From Arenicellales bacterium (GTDB taxonomy: Bacteria; Pseudomonadota; Gammaproteobacteria; Arenicellales; JAHEKD01): DNA of 64,000 bases. A model generated the notes under the pieces. That model was not told the DNA's origin and searched no databases. It worked only from the letters and a program-made list of their open reading frames with translations. This document shows positions 8,508-16,627 of the stretch, piece by piece. How positions within the stretch are numbered: the first letter of the stretch is position 1; each line of letters starts with the position of its first letter. Position numbers and translations under genes: made by a program. The stretch spans positions 62,001-126,000 of the forward strand of contig JANQSD010000009.1 in the NCBI GenBank assembly GCA_028284225.1. Direction: 5' to 3'.

Positions 8508-9785
8508 ATGAAAATTGCTATTATTGGAAGCGGAATATCGGGACTGGCGTCTGCTTATTGGTTGAATGCTGATCATGATATTGTGGTGTATGAGTCTGAA
8601 GCCCGGATTGGTGGTCATACAGCAACTGTTGATGTCAGCCTTGATGGTCGACAGTATGCAGTAGATACGGGGTTTATAGTCTTTAATGACTGGACTTATC
8701 CTGAATTTATTAAATTGATTAATGACCTGGGTGTCGAATCCCAACCTACTGAAATGAGTTTTAGTGTGAGTGACCGAATCAATGATTTTGAATATAGCGG
8801 GACAAATTTAAATACCTTGCTGGCCCAGCGCAGAAATTTAATTCGCAGAAGATTCTGGCGGATGCTCAGTGAAATTAATCGTTTTAACAAACAAGCCAAA
8901 GCTGATTTTGCCAACAATCAAATCGATCCTGGTATGACCATGGGCGAATATCTTGACGTTGGAAATTATGATCAGGTGTTCAAGCAATATTATATTTTAC
9001 CCATGGCATCAGCGATCTGGTCAATGCCGCGAAAAACGATTAATGATTTTCAGGCTTTGTTTTTTATCCGGTTTTTTAACCATCATGGTTTGCTTAATGT
9101 GACTAACCGCCCGCAATGGCATGTGATTAAAGGCGGTTCACGGGAATATTTATCACCGCTGACAAAATTATTTTCAGACAAAATCCGAACTTCATGCGCA
9201 GTAACATCGATCAAAAGGAAGGCGAATGAAGTTTTGATTCAATCAAGACACGGTCAAGAAAAATTTGATGCGGTGATTTTTGCTTGTCATAGCGATCAGG
9301 CATTGAAAATTCTGGCTAACGAGGCCACCGATAATGAAATAGATACTTTAGGCGCTATTGATTATTGTGCCAGTGATGTTACCTTGCATACAGATACGGA
9401 CATGCTACCGAATAAACGCCGCGCTTGGGCCAGCTGGAATTATCTGCTGGCCGGCGATGATAACGACATTCCGCTTGTCACCTACAACATGAACATTTTA
9501 CAGGGAATTAATTCACATCATACTTTTTGCGTGTCGCTTAACGCAAAAGACCAAATCAGTCCGGATAAGGTCATTCATAATTTTCGCTATGCCCATCCCG
9601 AACTGAATGCTGAAAGTATTAGAGCACAGCAGCGCTGGAACCAGATAAATGGAGAAAATCGTTCTTGGTTTTGCGGCGCGTACTGGGGGAACGGTTTTCA
9701 TGAAGATGGAGTGGCCAGTGCGCGTCGGATAGTGGACTCAATTAAATCGCAATCATGTCGGAACATACTTACTACAGCGGCGTAA
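8508..9785 (+). CDS. NAD(P)/FAD-dependent oxidoreductase of the DUF1365-CFA operon
   Basis: 425 residues. The N-terminus is an FAD-binding Rossmann motif (IIGSGISGLASAYWL), followed by YESEARIGGHTATVDV, the glycine-rich second signature of the amine-oxidase/phytoene-desaturase superfamily. This subgroup travels with DUF1365 and cyclopropane-fatty-acid synthase genes in proteobacteria, where it is thought to act on unsaturated or cyclopropane fatty acyl chains. A ribosome-binding site (AGGATA) precedes the ATG. Its last 31 bases overlap the start of the DUF1365 gene, evidence of tight co-expression. The specific reaction remains unproven. Confidence 0.85.
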   Translation: MKIAIIGSGISGLASAYWLNADHDIVVYESEARIGGHTATVDVSLDGRQYAVDTGFIVFNDWTYPEFIKLINDLGVESQPTEMSFSVSDRINDFEYSGTNLNTLLAQRRNLIRRRFWRMLSEINRFNKQAKADFANNQIDPGMTMGEYLDVGNYDQVFKQYYILPMASAIWSMPRKTINDFQALFFIRFFNHHGLLNVTNRPQWHVIKGGSREYLSPLTKLFSDKIRTSCAVTSIKRKANEVLIQSRHGQEKFDAVIFACHSDQALKILANEATDNEIDTLGAIDYCASDVTLHTDTDMLPNKRRAWASWNYLLAGDDNDIPLVTYNMNILQGINSHHTFCVSLNAKDQISPDKVIHNFRYAHPELNAESIRAQQRWNQINGENRSWFCGAYWGNGFHEDGVASARRIVDSIKSQSCRNILTTAA

Positions 9786-10531
9786 TTCGCCATCGGCGTT
9801 TCAAGCCTAACCAGCATGAATTCAACTATAAGTTGTTTATGTTTTGTCTGGATCTGGACAAGGTAAATAATTTATTCAATTTTTGGCCGATTACAAGTTT
9901 GAACAAATTTGCACTGGGCTGGTTTAAGCGTACTGACTTTATTGGCCCCAAGCATATAGCGTTAAAAGATTATGTACTTGATCAGGTTAACTCGCAACTA
10001 GGATTCCGGCCGGACGGCAAAGTTACATTGTTGACTCATATTCGACTATGGGGAATCATGATGAATCCCATTGCCATCTTCTCTTGCTTTTCCAAAGATG
10101 GTCGGCTGCAGGCCGTGGCATTGCAAGTGACCAATACTCCTTGGGGAGAGCAGTGTCTGTATGTTTTAAAAGCCGATCCAGGCGCTCATAAGCAACATTT
10201 CTCATTTGATAAAGCAATGCATGTGTCACCGTTTCACCCAATGAACATGAAATATATCTGTCACTACATGTTGCGGGATGATCAACTGGTCTTTCATCTG
10301 GAAAACCATCAAGATGATGAATGTATTACCGATGCGACTTTAGTGATGCAGGCACAAGCACTCAGCGTTAAGAAAATGATTCAATCCATATGTTTATATC
10401 CTTACATGACGGCTAAAGTTTATTACGGCATCTATAAGCAAGCCTTGAGTCTGTTTTTAAAACGCAGCCCGATTTACACCAATCCCACAACCCTGATTAA
10501 GCAACAAAAATATTCGCAAGGAACACGATGA
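9755..10531 (+). CDS. DUF1365 domain protein
   Basis: 258 residues covering the whole DUF1365 family length. The start shows the family signature: YYSGVIRHRRFKPNQHEF followed by NYKLFMFCLDLD. Conserved aromatic/His segments follow (FWPITSLNKFALGWF, HVSPFHPMNMKYICHY). DUF1365 proteins have no assigned reaction but are almost always encoded between an FAD oxidoreductase and a CFA-synthase homolog, as here. The gene overlaps its upstream neighbour by 31 bases and its downstream neighbour by four. Confidence 0.88.
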   Translation: MSEHTYYSGVIRHRRFKPNQHEFNYKLFMFCLDLDKVNNLFNFWPITSLNKFALGWFKRTDFIGPKHIALKDYVLDQVNSQLGFRPDGKVTLLTHIRLWGIMMNPIAIFSCFSKDGRLQAVALQVTNTPWGEQCLYVLKADPGAHKQHFSFDKAMHVSPFHPMNMKYICHYMLRDDQLVFHLENHQDDECITDATLVMQAQALSVKKMIQSICLYPYMTAKVYYGIYKQALSLFLKRSPIYTNPTTLIKQQKYSQGTR

Positions 10532-11757
10532 TGAATTCAAGAGTTGATTCACTCCCTTTAGAGCAAAACAGCAATTGGCTGGATAAAATCGCCAGAAAAC
10601 GAGTGTTTGGCTTTTTATGGCAGATCAATAATGCTCATATTGTTATTCGGGAAGCGGGGGTTGAATATCAATTTGGTGATGTGAAGCAAAGTCATTCTGT
10701 AGCTATAGATGTTTACAATCCAAAGTTTTATTCAATGGTTGCAATCCATGGCACCATAGGTGCCGGAGAGGCTTATATGGCAGGTTATTGGGATTGTGAA
10801 GATCTGGTTGGTTTGACCCGGATATTTGCCAGCAATTTAGCGCAAGTGCAGGCTATGGATGAAAGCGCCATCAATGTGTTCAAATGGGTCGATAAAATCA
10901 ACGGCCACTTTAATCGAAACTCGATTGTCGGTTCAAGCCGCAATATCTCCAGACATTATGATCTTGGCAATGATTTTTTCGAATTGTTCCTGGACCAACG
11001 GATGATGTATTCATCTGCAATTTATGAGTCCGATCAGGATCTACTGGAAAATGCAGCAGAGAAAAAACTGCAAGTCATTGCAGAGAAACTTGAACTTTCG
11101 CCCGATGATCATCTACTTGAAATTGGAACCGGATGGGGCGGTTTAGCCATTTTTATGGCACAGAATTACGGTTGCCGAGTAACAACTACGACAATATCCA
11201 ACCAGCAATATCAGTATGCCGAAAACCAAATACAGCAGGCTGGCCTTGAGCAGCAAATTACATTGCTTAAACAGGATTACCGTCACTTACGAGGGCAATT
11301 TGATAAGTTGGTTTCAGTGGAGATGATTGAAGCTGTCGGACATGACTATTTGCCAACCTACTTCAAAACCTGCAATGAGCTTTTGAAACCTTCGGGCAAG
11401 ATGTTACTGCAGGCCATCACTATTCCAGAGCAGCGCTATTGGCAGGCAATCAAGCAAGTCGACTTTATTCAAAAGTATATTTTCCCTGGTGGTTGCCTTC
11501 CCAGCATTGAAATTATTATGCGTAATGTCGGTAAACAAACACAACTGCAGTTACATGATTTTCACGATATCACCCAAAGCTATGCAGCGACATTGGCGGC
11601 CTGGCGACAACGGTTTAAGTCAAGCCTGACGCAAGTAAGAAGCCAGGGTTATGATGAATCATTCATTCGCATGTGGGATTTTTATTTGTGTTATTGCGAG
11701 GCCGGTTTTCGAGAAAGATCGATCGGCACCGCTCAACTATTATTTCAGCGGCTGTGA
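10528..11757 (+). CDS. Cyclopropane-fatty-acyl-phospholipid synthase family methyltransferase
   Basis: 409 residues, the usual CFA-synthase size. The SAM-binding motif is LLEIGTGWGGLAIFMAQ (about residue 195). Other family marks are SRHYDLGNDFFELFLD, MMYSSAIY, VSVEMIEAVGHDYLP and FIQKYIFPGGCLPS. It transfers a methyl group from SAM to a double bond in membrane phospholipid acyl chains; operon homologs may make other methylated or furan-type fatty acids rather than a simple cyclopropane ring. ATGATG gives two possible starts one codon apart. The stop overlaps the next ATG in TGATGA. Confidence 0.9.
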   Translation: MMNSRVDSLPLEQNSNWLDKIARKRVFGFLWQINNAHIVIREAGVEYQFGDVKQSHSVAIDVYNPKFYSMVAIHGTIGAGEAYMAGYWDCEDLVGLTRIFASNLAQVQAMDESAINVFKWVDKINGHFNRNSIVGSSRNISRHYDLGNDFFELFLDQRMMYSSAIYESDQDLLENAAEKKLQVIAEKLELSPDDHLLEIGTGWGGLAIFMAQNYGCRVTTTTISNQQYQYAENQIQQAGLEQQITLLKQDYRHLRGQFDKLVSVEMIEAVGHDYLPTYFKTCNELLKPSGKMLLQAITIPEQRYWQAIKQVDFIQKYIFPGGCLPSIEIIMRNVGKQTQLQLHDFHDITQSYAATLAAWRQRFKSSLTQVRSQGYDESFIRMWDFYLCYCEAGFRERSIGTAQLLFQRL

Positions 11758-12266
11758 TGACCCGGAATCTGGCAATCATATTCAATATTGTTTGGTTTCA
11801 GGCCTGCTGGTTTGCCTGTGTTTTGTTGGGTAATAAGGCGGCGCTGATTATATTGACTATTGTTTTGCTTGCTTATTTGAGTGCGAAGAAATTGCGTGTC
11901 GAGTGGCCGTTGTTGTTGAGTGTAGTATTGCTGGGATTGATTGTTGATACCAGTCTAATTGGAGCAGGTGTTTTAAGTACTGATGACAGTTTGAATTTGC
12001 CGCCGTTGTGGCTTACTGTTTTATGGCTGGCATTTGCAACGACTATTAATCACTCGTTGAAACCGTTATTGAATAATCGTCCGTTGTTTCTGTTGTTGGC
12101 CGCAGTTGGTGGACCACTATGCTATAACATAGGTGTACAGTTGTCAGATATCGAGTTTGGCTATCAGCAATCATTATCATTAGCGATTATCGCTTGTGTT
12201 TGGCTTTTGGCCGGTTTTATCATTCTCAAATTATATGAAAGGTGGAAAGGTTATGCATTTGCCTAA
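11757..12266 (+). CDS. DUF2878 family membrane protein
   Basis: 169 residues from the ATG at 11757, which overlaps the CFA-synthase stop as TGATGA; an earlier in-frame ATG at 11673 lies deep inside that gene and would add a non-hydrophobic tail. The protein begins MTRNLAIIFNIVWFQACWF and has about five or six membrane helices. DUF2878 proteins are inner-membrane proteins of unknown role found in this lipid operon type. The downstream gene begins inside its last codons. Confidence 0.75.
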   Translation: MTRNLAIIFNIVWFQACWFACVLLGNKAALIILTIVLLAYLSAKKLRVEWPLLLSVVLLGLIVDTSLIGAGVLSTDDSLNLPPLWLTVLWLAFATTINHSLKPLLNNRPLFLLLAAVGGPLCYNIGVQLSDIEFGYQQSLSLAIIACVWLLAGFIILKLYERWKGYAFA

Positions 12267-12975
12267 GCTGTGTTTATTTTTTGTTTTTGCCACTTCAATA
12301 AATGCGAATGCTCAATGTGTGAATTCTAATTCGCAGCGTGACTTTAATGCCGTGGGTGTGGTTAAGAACACTGATGGCGAAGTAATTTATGAAGAGCATC
12401 ATTCAAATGATGGTGTGGTCTCAAAGGTTGATTATAAAAATCCCTCTGGAGAGATCATTGCTGAAAAAATGCTGGATTTTGACTGCCTGGCGAGCGCCCC
12501 AAATTATGTGCTCAACATGAAGCGGGACAAATGGACTGAGCAAGTCAATTGGGAAGATGGACAATTGATGGTGACTAAACCGGATGGTAGTAAATCACTG
12601 GCCGTTGTCTCAGCCGATGACTTGGTTATCGATGCGGGTTTTGATAACTATATTTTTGAAAATTGGACCACCTTGGTCTCGGGTGAGCAAAAACAAATCG
12701 ATTTTCTGCATGTACCGGGAAAAAGATTGATCGAACTGGTTGTTGATTTAATGCCGGATGATAAGGCCAACGAGTTTACTGATTCTAATAATGTTGCTGT
12801 ATTTAAAATCACCACTAAAAATAAACTGCTGCGATTATTTGCCAAACCCATCTATTTAGGTTATGACAGAGTCAGCAAACAGCTGGATTTCTACTCCGGC
12901 CCAACTAATCTGCGCGGAGCCGTTGCAGGTCTGGATAAATCCAGGCAGATTGTAATTAACTATAGCTATAATTAA
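12253..12975 (+). CDS. Secreted protein of unknown function at the end of the lipid operon
   Basis: 240 residues from the ATG at 12253, preceded by GAAAGGTGG at good spacing and overlapping the DUF2878 gene by 14 bases. The first 22 residues form a signal peptide ending near ANAQ. The rest is polar and beta-rich, with a repeated-looking start (VGVVKNTDGEVIYEEHH). I recognise no family. An upstream in-frame ATG at 12196 would bury the signal peptide and is less likely. Position suggests a periplasmic helper of the lipid-modification operon; this is inference. Confidence 0.65.
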   Translation: MHLPKLCLFFVFATSINANAQCVNSNSQRDFNAVGVVKNTDGEVIYEEHHSNDGVVSKVDYKNPSGEIIAEKMLDFDCLASAPNYVLNMKRDKWTEQVNWEDGQLMVTKPDGSKSLAVVSADDLVIDAGFDNYIFENWTTLVSGEQKQIDFLHVPGKRLIELVVDLMPDDKANEFTDSNNVAVFKITTKNKLLRLFAKPIYLGYDRVSKQLDFYSGPTNLRGAVAGLDKSRQIVINYSYN

Positions 12976-13034
12976 TTGTAATCCTGTTCAGATAATCGGT
13001 CGCTATAAAACCCAATTTCAAATTTATCTTTTAT

Positions 13035-13343
13035 TTGGTGCTGGCAGCAACCACGGTATTATTTTTGCTGCCGGTTCCAGAGCAGGCTGGTTCTCTGATA
13101 AACGATAAAGTCGCTCACATAATCATCTTCCTGGTATTATCTTTATTAATTGATTTAGCCTATCGTGAACACAGCTTCCTGTTTGTACTTGCACTTGTGC
13201 TGCTTGGCTATGGAGCCTTGATTGAGCTCATCCAGGGATGGAGCAGTTACCGTACCTTCTCAGTATTTGATTTAATCGCTAATGCTTTTGGCATTGTTTG
13301 CTATGCGTTAGGGCAGAGATTTAGATCCAGGTTTTGCAAGTAA
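13035..13343 (+). CDS. VanZ-like membrane protein, start uncertain
   Basis: About 102 residues from a TTG at 13035. The frame is open back to a stop at 12993-12995, so the true start may be a non-ATG codon up to 13 residues earlier. The sequence LLPVPEQAG, NDKVAHIIIFLVLSLL, GALIELIQGWSSYRTFSVFDLIANAFGI matches the VanZ-like family pattern (K-hydrophobic-H and E-x-x-Q followed by D-hydrophobic-x-A-N), with four helices. VanZ-like proteins are widespread and mostly uncharacterised. It sits 59 bases after the unknown secreted gene and may belong to the same transcript. Confidence 0.7.
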   Translation: MVLAATTVLFLLPVPEQAGSLINDKVAHIIIFLVLSLLIDLAYREHSFLFVLALVLLGYGALIELIQGWSSYRTFSVFDLIANAFGIVCYALGQRFRSRFCK

Positions 13344-13412
13344 CGACTATTAAGCATTTTTAGCTATGACCAAGATAAAACCAAATTCCAGTTTACGAAA
13401 AATACGTTGTAG

Positions 13413-13437
13413 TCATCCCGCATAACAAGCAAGCGGG
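13413..13437. repeat. Short hairpin sequence related to the element at 5601
   Basis: The 166-base gap after the VanZ-like gene contains GTCATCCCGC with CCCGC (13417-13421) pairing with GCGGG (13433-13437). The leading GTCATCC matches the start of the inverted repeat at 5601. It may be a weak bidirectional terminator or a decayed dispersed palindrome. Confidence 0.3.
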
Positions 13438-13509
13438 GAAAATCGATATAGCTGCTATTCTAAATTTTATAATGTGTGCGATTTTCGTAACTTTTGAGCG
13501 TTAAATCCT

Positions 13510-13881
13510 TTAACACGAAACCATTACTTCTATCTGACCGGGCGATGAGCTATCTGATTGATGAATTTCTCCAGAATATTGATAAGCGCCATTTTTAAAT
13601 TGGAAAGGCTTGTCTTTATTTACGTCACTCAGGCGAACATCGCCGGTAATAAAATCTAATGTTTCATAAGTTGAGCCATCTTGATTGGTATTACCCACTA
13701 TCGATAGTGATGCATCATCACCGGTAGCGTCAATCATGTGCCAGGAGTCACCCGAGCGGCAGGTATCTATATTTAAAGAGTAGGTTTTGCCCCGGAAATT
13801 TACGGTAGCCTCTGAGGCTATTGCAGGCGTTAAATAAATGAGCAAAGAAGCGATAAAAACACAATGATAAACCTTCGACAT
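13510..13881 (-). CDS. Small secreted hypothetical protein
   Basis: 123 residues with a clear signal peptide (MSKVYHCVFIASLLIYLTPAIAS, 23 residues, cleaved after ASEA or nearby; shown here as IASLLIYLTPAIAS). The mature protein has two cysteines, Cys41 and the final residue, which could form a disulfide, and a beta-strand-like pattern (VNFRGKTYSLNIDTC). No family recognised, although small signal-bearing proteins with this pattern occur as lipid- or outer-membrane-associated hypotheticals. It lies downstream of the NRPS operon on the same strand but 283 bases away, so membership is unlikely. Confidence 0.6.
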   Translation of the reverse strand: MSKVYHCVFIASLLIYLTPAIASEATVNFRGKTYSLNIDTCRSGDSWHMIDATGDDASLSIVGNTNQDGSTYETLDFITGDVRLSDVNKDKPFQFKNGAYQYSGEIHQSDSSSPGQIEVMVSC

Positions 13882-14164
13882 CCCGGTATCCTATATTTAT
13901 TATCTTATGAATTATATCATCTGATATGAGAGTTCACGTTTGCTTTGTTGCAACAAAACACATATTTTGTATTTGAAGCTGCGTTTCGCTTTGTGTAATT
14001 AAATGAGCCTGCATTACTACCGATTGTATGCTTTACAACTTCATTATCTTTCACAAGCTCTAGTACGGCAACACCGAATAATACCTTGAGCTGATTCTGC
14101 TCTATACGTGTTTGGGAATTTAACTTTAATATTGAAGGTGTTGTTATACCGAATTCATATAGGC

Positions 14165-16621
14165 TTAGTTATCAATGACTTTGGTAATGATTGACACTGT
14201 CTCGTAAACAATGGGTGGAGAAAATATATTGGTATGTGAACCTTGAATAATATAATTGTCTATCGATGAGTTTTCCCCTTCAGTGTTTAAACTATTATTG
14301 AAGAGCTTGTTCATTGACTGGCAATATTCGCCGCTTTGTATAACCGTGATTTTGCCATTGTACAGGGATGGTTTATATTTTTGGTTGAGTCTCCAGTTAT
14401 GAAGCCGTCGTTGCGCTCTTCTTTTTTCCAGTGGTCCGGATAATGATTTTCGTGCAATTCGTAATTGACCTTTGGCAATAGCCAGTTGACGAGCAATTGG
14501 GTAATTTGCCAGTTTAGTAAATAAATTCGCGATAATGTGATTCAAGGTTTTTAAATCTGAACTTGCAAGAACCTTAGCTAAGGAGGCCTGCTTTTTTTCA
14601 AAAACCATCTCCGGCAGGTCAGGGTCAATCAAGATCAGCGCGTTGATTTTTTCGCCAGATTTTGTGAGTTGATGGGCCATCTCATAACCGATGGTAGCAC
14701 CCATGCATAAGCCTATAATTGTGTAGGGTCCGTGAGCTTGAACTTGCCTGATTTGTTGAATGTAAGTTGTCGCCATATGTTGCAGGCTCTGGTGTTGTAC
14801 CTGCTTACCGTTAATTTGCTCAAGCTGTTGTATGGCATAAAACGGTTGGTCATCGCCGATTGCAGCCGATATATCCCGATAGAACAGTACATCTTGTGCA
14901 TGGATGCCGAATATAGGTAACTTTGAACCGGATTGTTGAATAGCGACAACATGTTTGGCATGGCTATCTACAGGATCGTGAATCAAATCCGCTAATTGCT
15001 TGATAGTAGGTGCTTCAAGAATACTGGCCAAAGGCAAAGCACAGCCAAAACGAGTTTCGATTCTGGCGTAGATTGAAAGCGCATTAATAGAAGTACCGCC
15101 GATATTAAAAAAATTATCATGGATACTAATCCTATGGTTGGTTTGCAAAATATCCTGCCAGATTTTTTGCAAATGTGCCTGAGTTTCAGTCTCTGGGGCG
15201 CAGTAATTGGGGGCTTTATCTATGTTTTGTGACGCAGTTACTTGCAAAGTTTCTAGTGCAACTAGATCAAGCAGTTGCAATAAGTCGCTGATGGATATGG
15301 ATGGGTTGTTGATCGCAGCATGTAGAACATCCTTAAGCGTATTAGCGATAGACGAATTGTATTCTTGATCAATTCGTCTGTGATTTGAAATCAAGCGTAG
15401 TTGAATATCCTCGTTGTTTGCCAGCACCATCAATGTCACTGAATAGGGGCTAACCACGTCACTTTGGAAATTAATCAGTCTTAAGCCTTGACGATTGTTA
15501 TCGGTATTTTTGTGTGCTACTACAAAGTTTTCGATCACGACTAAAGAATCTACAGCGATGATGCCGGATTCGGTATGCATAAAACCGGCGTTAGCTGGCT
15601 TGTATCCCCATTTTGACAGTTGGCTTGGACTCAAAAACTCATGATTTCTGAGTAAGTTGTTTTCTTGCTTGATTTGATGCACCAGGTCTATAAAGCTGTT
15701 TTTTTGTTCAATTTTTGCAAAAACCGGCAGAGCTGTACTTAATTGGCCTACCAGTTTCTCAATAAAGGGTAATGGTGCAGTGCGCCCTGAAAGGGTCAGG
15801 GTGTAACTAAGTTCTCTAGCGCCTGACAGGGCACTTAGAACGATAACCCAAGCGGCTTGTATGATGACACCAGGGGTAAAATTGTGGAGCCTGCAAAATT
15901 CATGCAGGCTCGAAGAGCATGCTGTTGTTATTGTGATCTCAGTTTCGAATCTCTTGGATGTAGCTTGATCATCGTTTAGGGACTCGGCAGTATTTGAAGT
16001 AGTTGTCGATAAGCGGTTCAGCCAGAAAACGCGGCTTTGTTCTAAGTCCTGAGACTGTATCCACTTCAAATAGTCTTTAAATTGAGGGGGTTCATTATCG
16101 GGCAAGTGTTCAGTATCAATACCAGAGTAATCGTTATAAATGTTTATCAGATCATTTAAGGCCACCGCTGTGGACCACCCGTCAATAAACACGTGGTGGC
16201 ACAGCCAGTGCATAACGTGATGTTTATCGGAATAGTGATAAACGATAATTCGATGGTTGGGAGACGAGTCCAGAGCCAGTGTTTGACCAAATAAATTCGC
16301 AGCATTGCTGAGTAGTTGTTCATCACTCGCATCTTGTCCACAGTGATTAAACTGGATATCAATGTCAATAGATTTGCGCACCGCCTGTAACGGTTTATCG
16401 GTTTTTTTCCAATGAATCGTCGTGCGCAGGGCACTATGCCTGTTAACTACAGCTTGCCAGGCATTTATAAAGCGTTGGTTGTCTAATTCTCCAGCTAACC
16501 GGCCGTGTACTAGTAGTTTGCCGCTGTCATCGTCGGGAGCGTTGAGGTGGTTTAACAAAAAGGAGGTTTGATTATCTGAAAGTGGATAAATGTCCTCGAT
16601 ATTTTTTTTATCAGTAGTCAC
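14165..16621 (-). CDS. NRPS-4: terminal C-PCP-TE protein without an adenylation domain
   Basis: 818 residues. A condensation domain (about 8-440) has the full motif CHHVFIDGWS with His142/His143. No adenylation motifs follow; instead a carrier domain with GGTSINAL (about residues 500-570) is followed by a type I thioesterase. The TE nucleophile motif reads GLCMG, giving Cys639 in place of Ser; Asp in LILIDPDLPE and His796 in GSHTNIF complete a triad. It should accept the peptide from NRPS-3 and release it. Which residue loads this PCP is unclear: an A domain may act in trans, or the peptide may simply be transferred. It starts six bases after NRPS-3 and is the last gene of the operon. Confidence 0.9.
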   Translation of the reverse strand: MTTDKKNIEDIYPLSDNQTSFLLNHLNAPDDDSGKLLVHGRLAGELDNQRFINAWQAVVNRHSALRTTIHWKKTDKPLQAVRKSIDIDIQFNHCGQDASDEQLLSNAANLFGQTLALDSSPNHRIIVYHYSDKHHVMHWLCHHVFIDGWSTAVALNDLINIYNDYSGIDTEHLPDNEPPQFKDYLKWIQSQDLEQSRVFWLNRLSTTTSNTAESLNDDQATSKRFETEITITTACSSSLHEFCRLHNFTPGVIIQAAWVIVLSALSGARELSYTLTLSGRTAPLPFIEKLVGQLSTALPVFAKIEQKNSFIDLVHQIKQENNLLRNHEFLSPSQLSKWGYKPANAGFMHTESGIIAVDSLVVIENFVVAHKNTDNNRQGLRLINFQSDVVSPYSVTLMVLANNEDIQLRLISNHRRIDQEYNSSIANTLKDVLHAAINNPSISISDLLQLLDLVALETLQVTASQNIDKAPNYCAPETETQAHLQKIWQDILQTNHRISIHDNFFNIGGTSINALSIYARIETRFGCALPLASILEAPTIKQLADLIHDPVDSHAKHVVAIQQSGSKLPIFGIHAQDVLFYRDISAAIGDDQPFYAIQQLEQINGKQVQHQSLQHMATTYIQQIRQVQAHGPYTIIGLCMGATIGYEMAHQLTKSGEKINALILIDPDLPEMVFEKKQASLAKVLASSDLKTLNHIIANLFTKLANYPIARQLAIAKGQLRIARKSLSGPLEKRRAQRRLHNWRLNQKYKPSLYNGKITVIQSGEYCQSMNKLFNNSLNTEGENSSIDNYIIQGSHTNIFSPPIVYETVSIITKVIDN

Positions 16622-16627
16622 AGCGGT

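Noticed and set aside
13917..14168. Open minus-strand frame of 84 codons between the NRPS operon and the small secreted gene
   Set aside because: No start codon with a ribosome-binding site, and no recognised family; it could be a gene relic, but the evidence is only an open frame. The rest of the 283-base gap 13882-14164 shows no terminator or gene.
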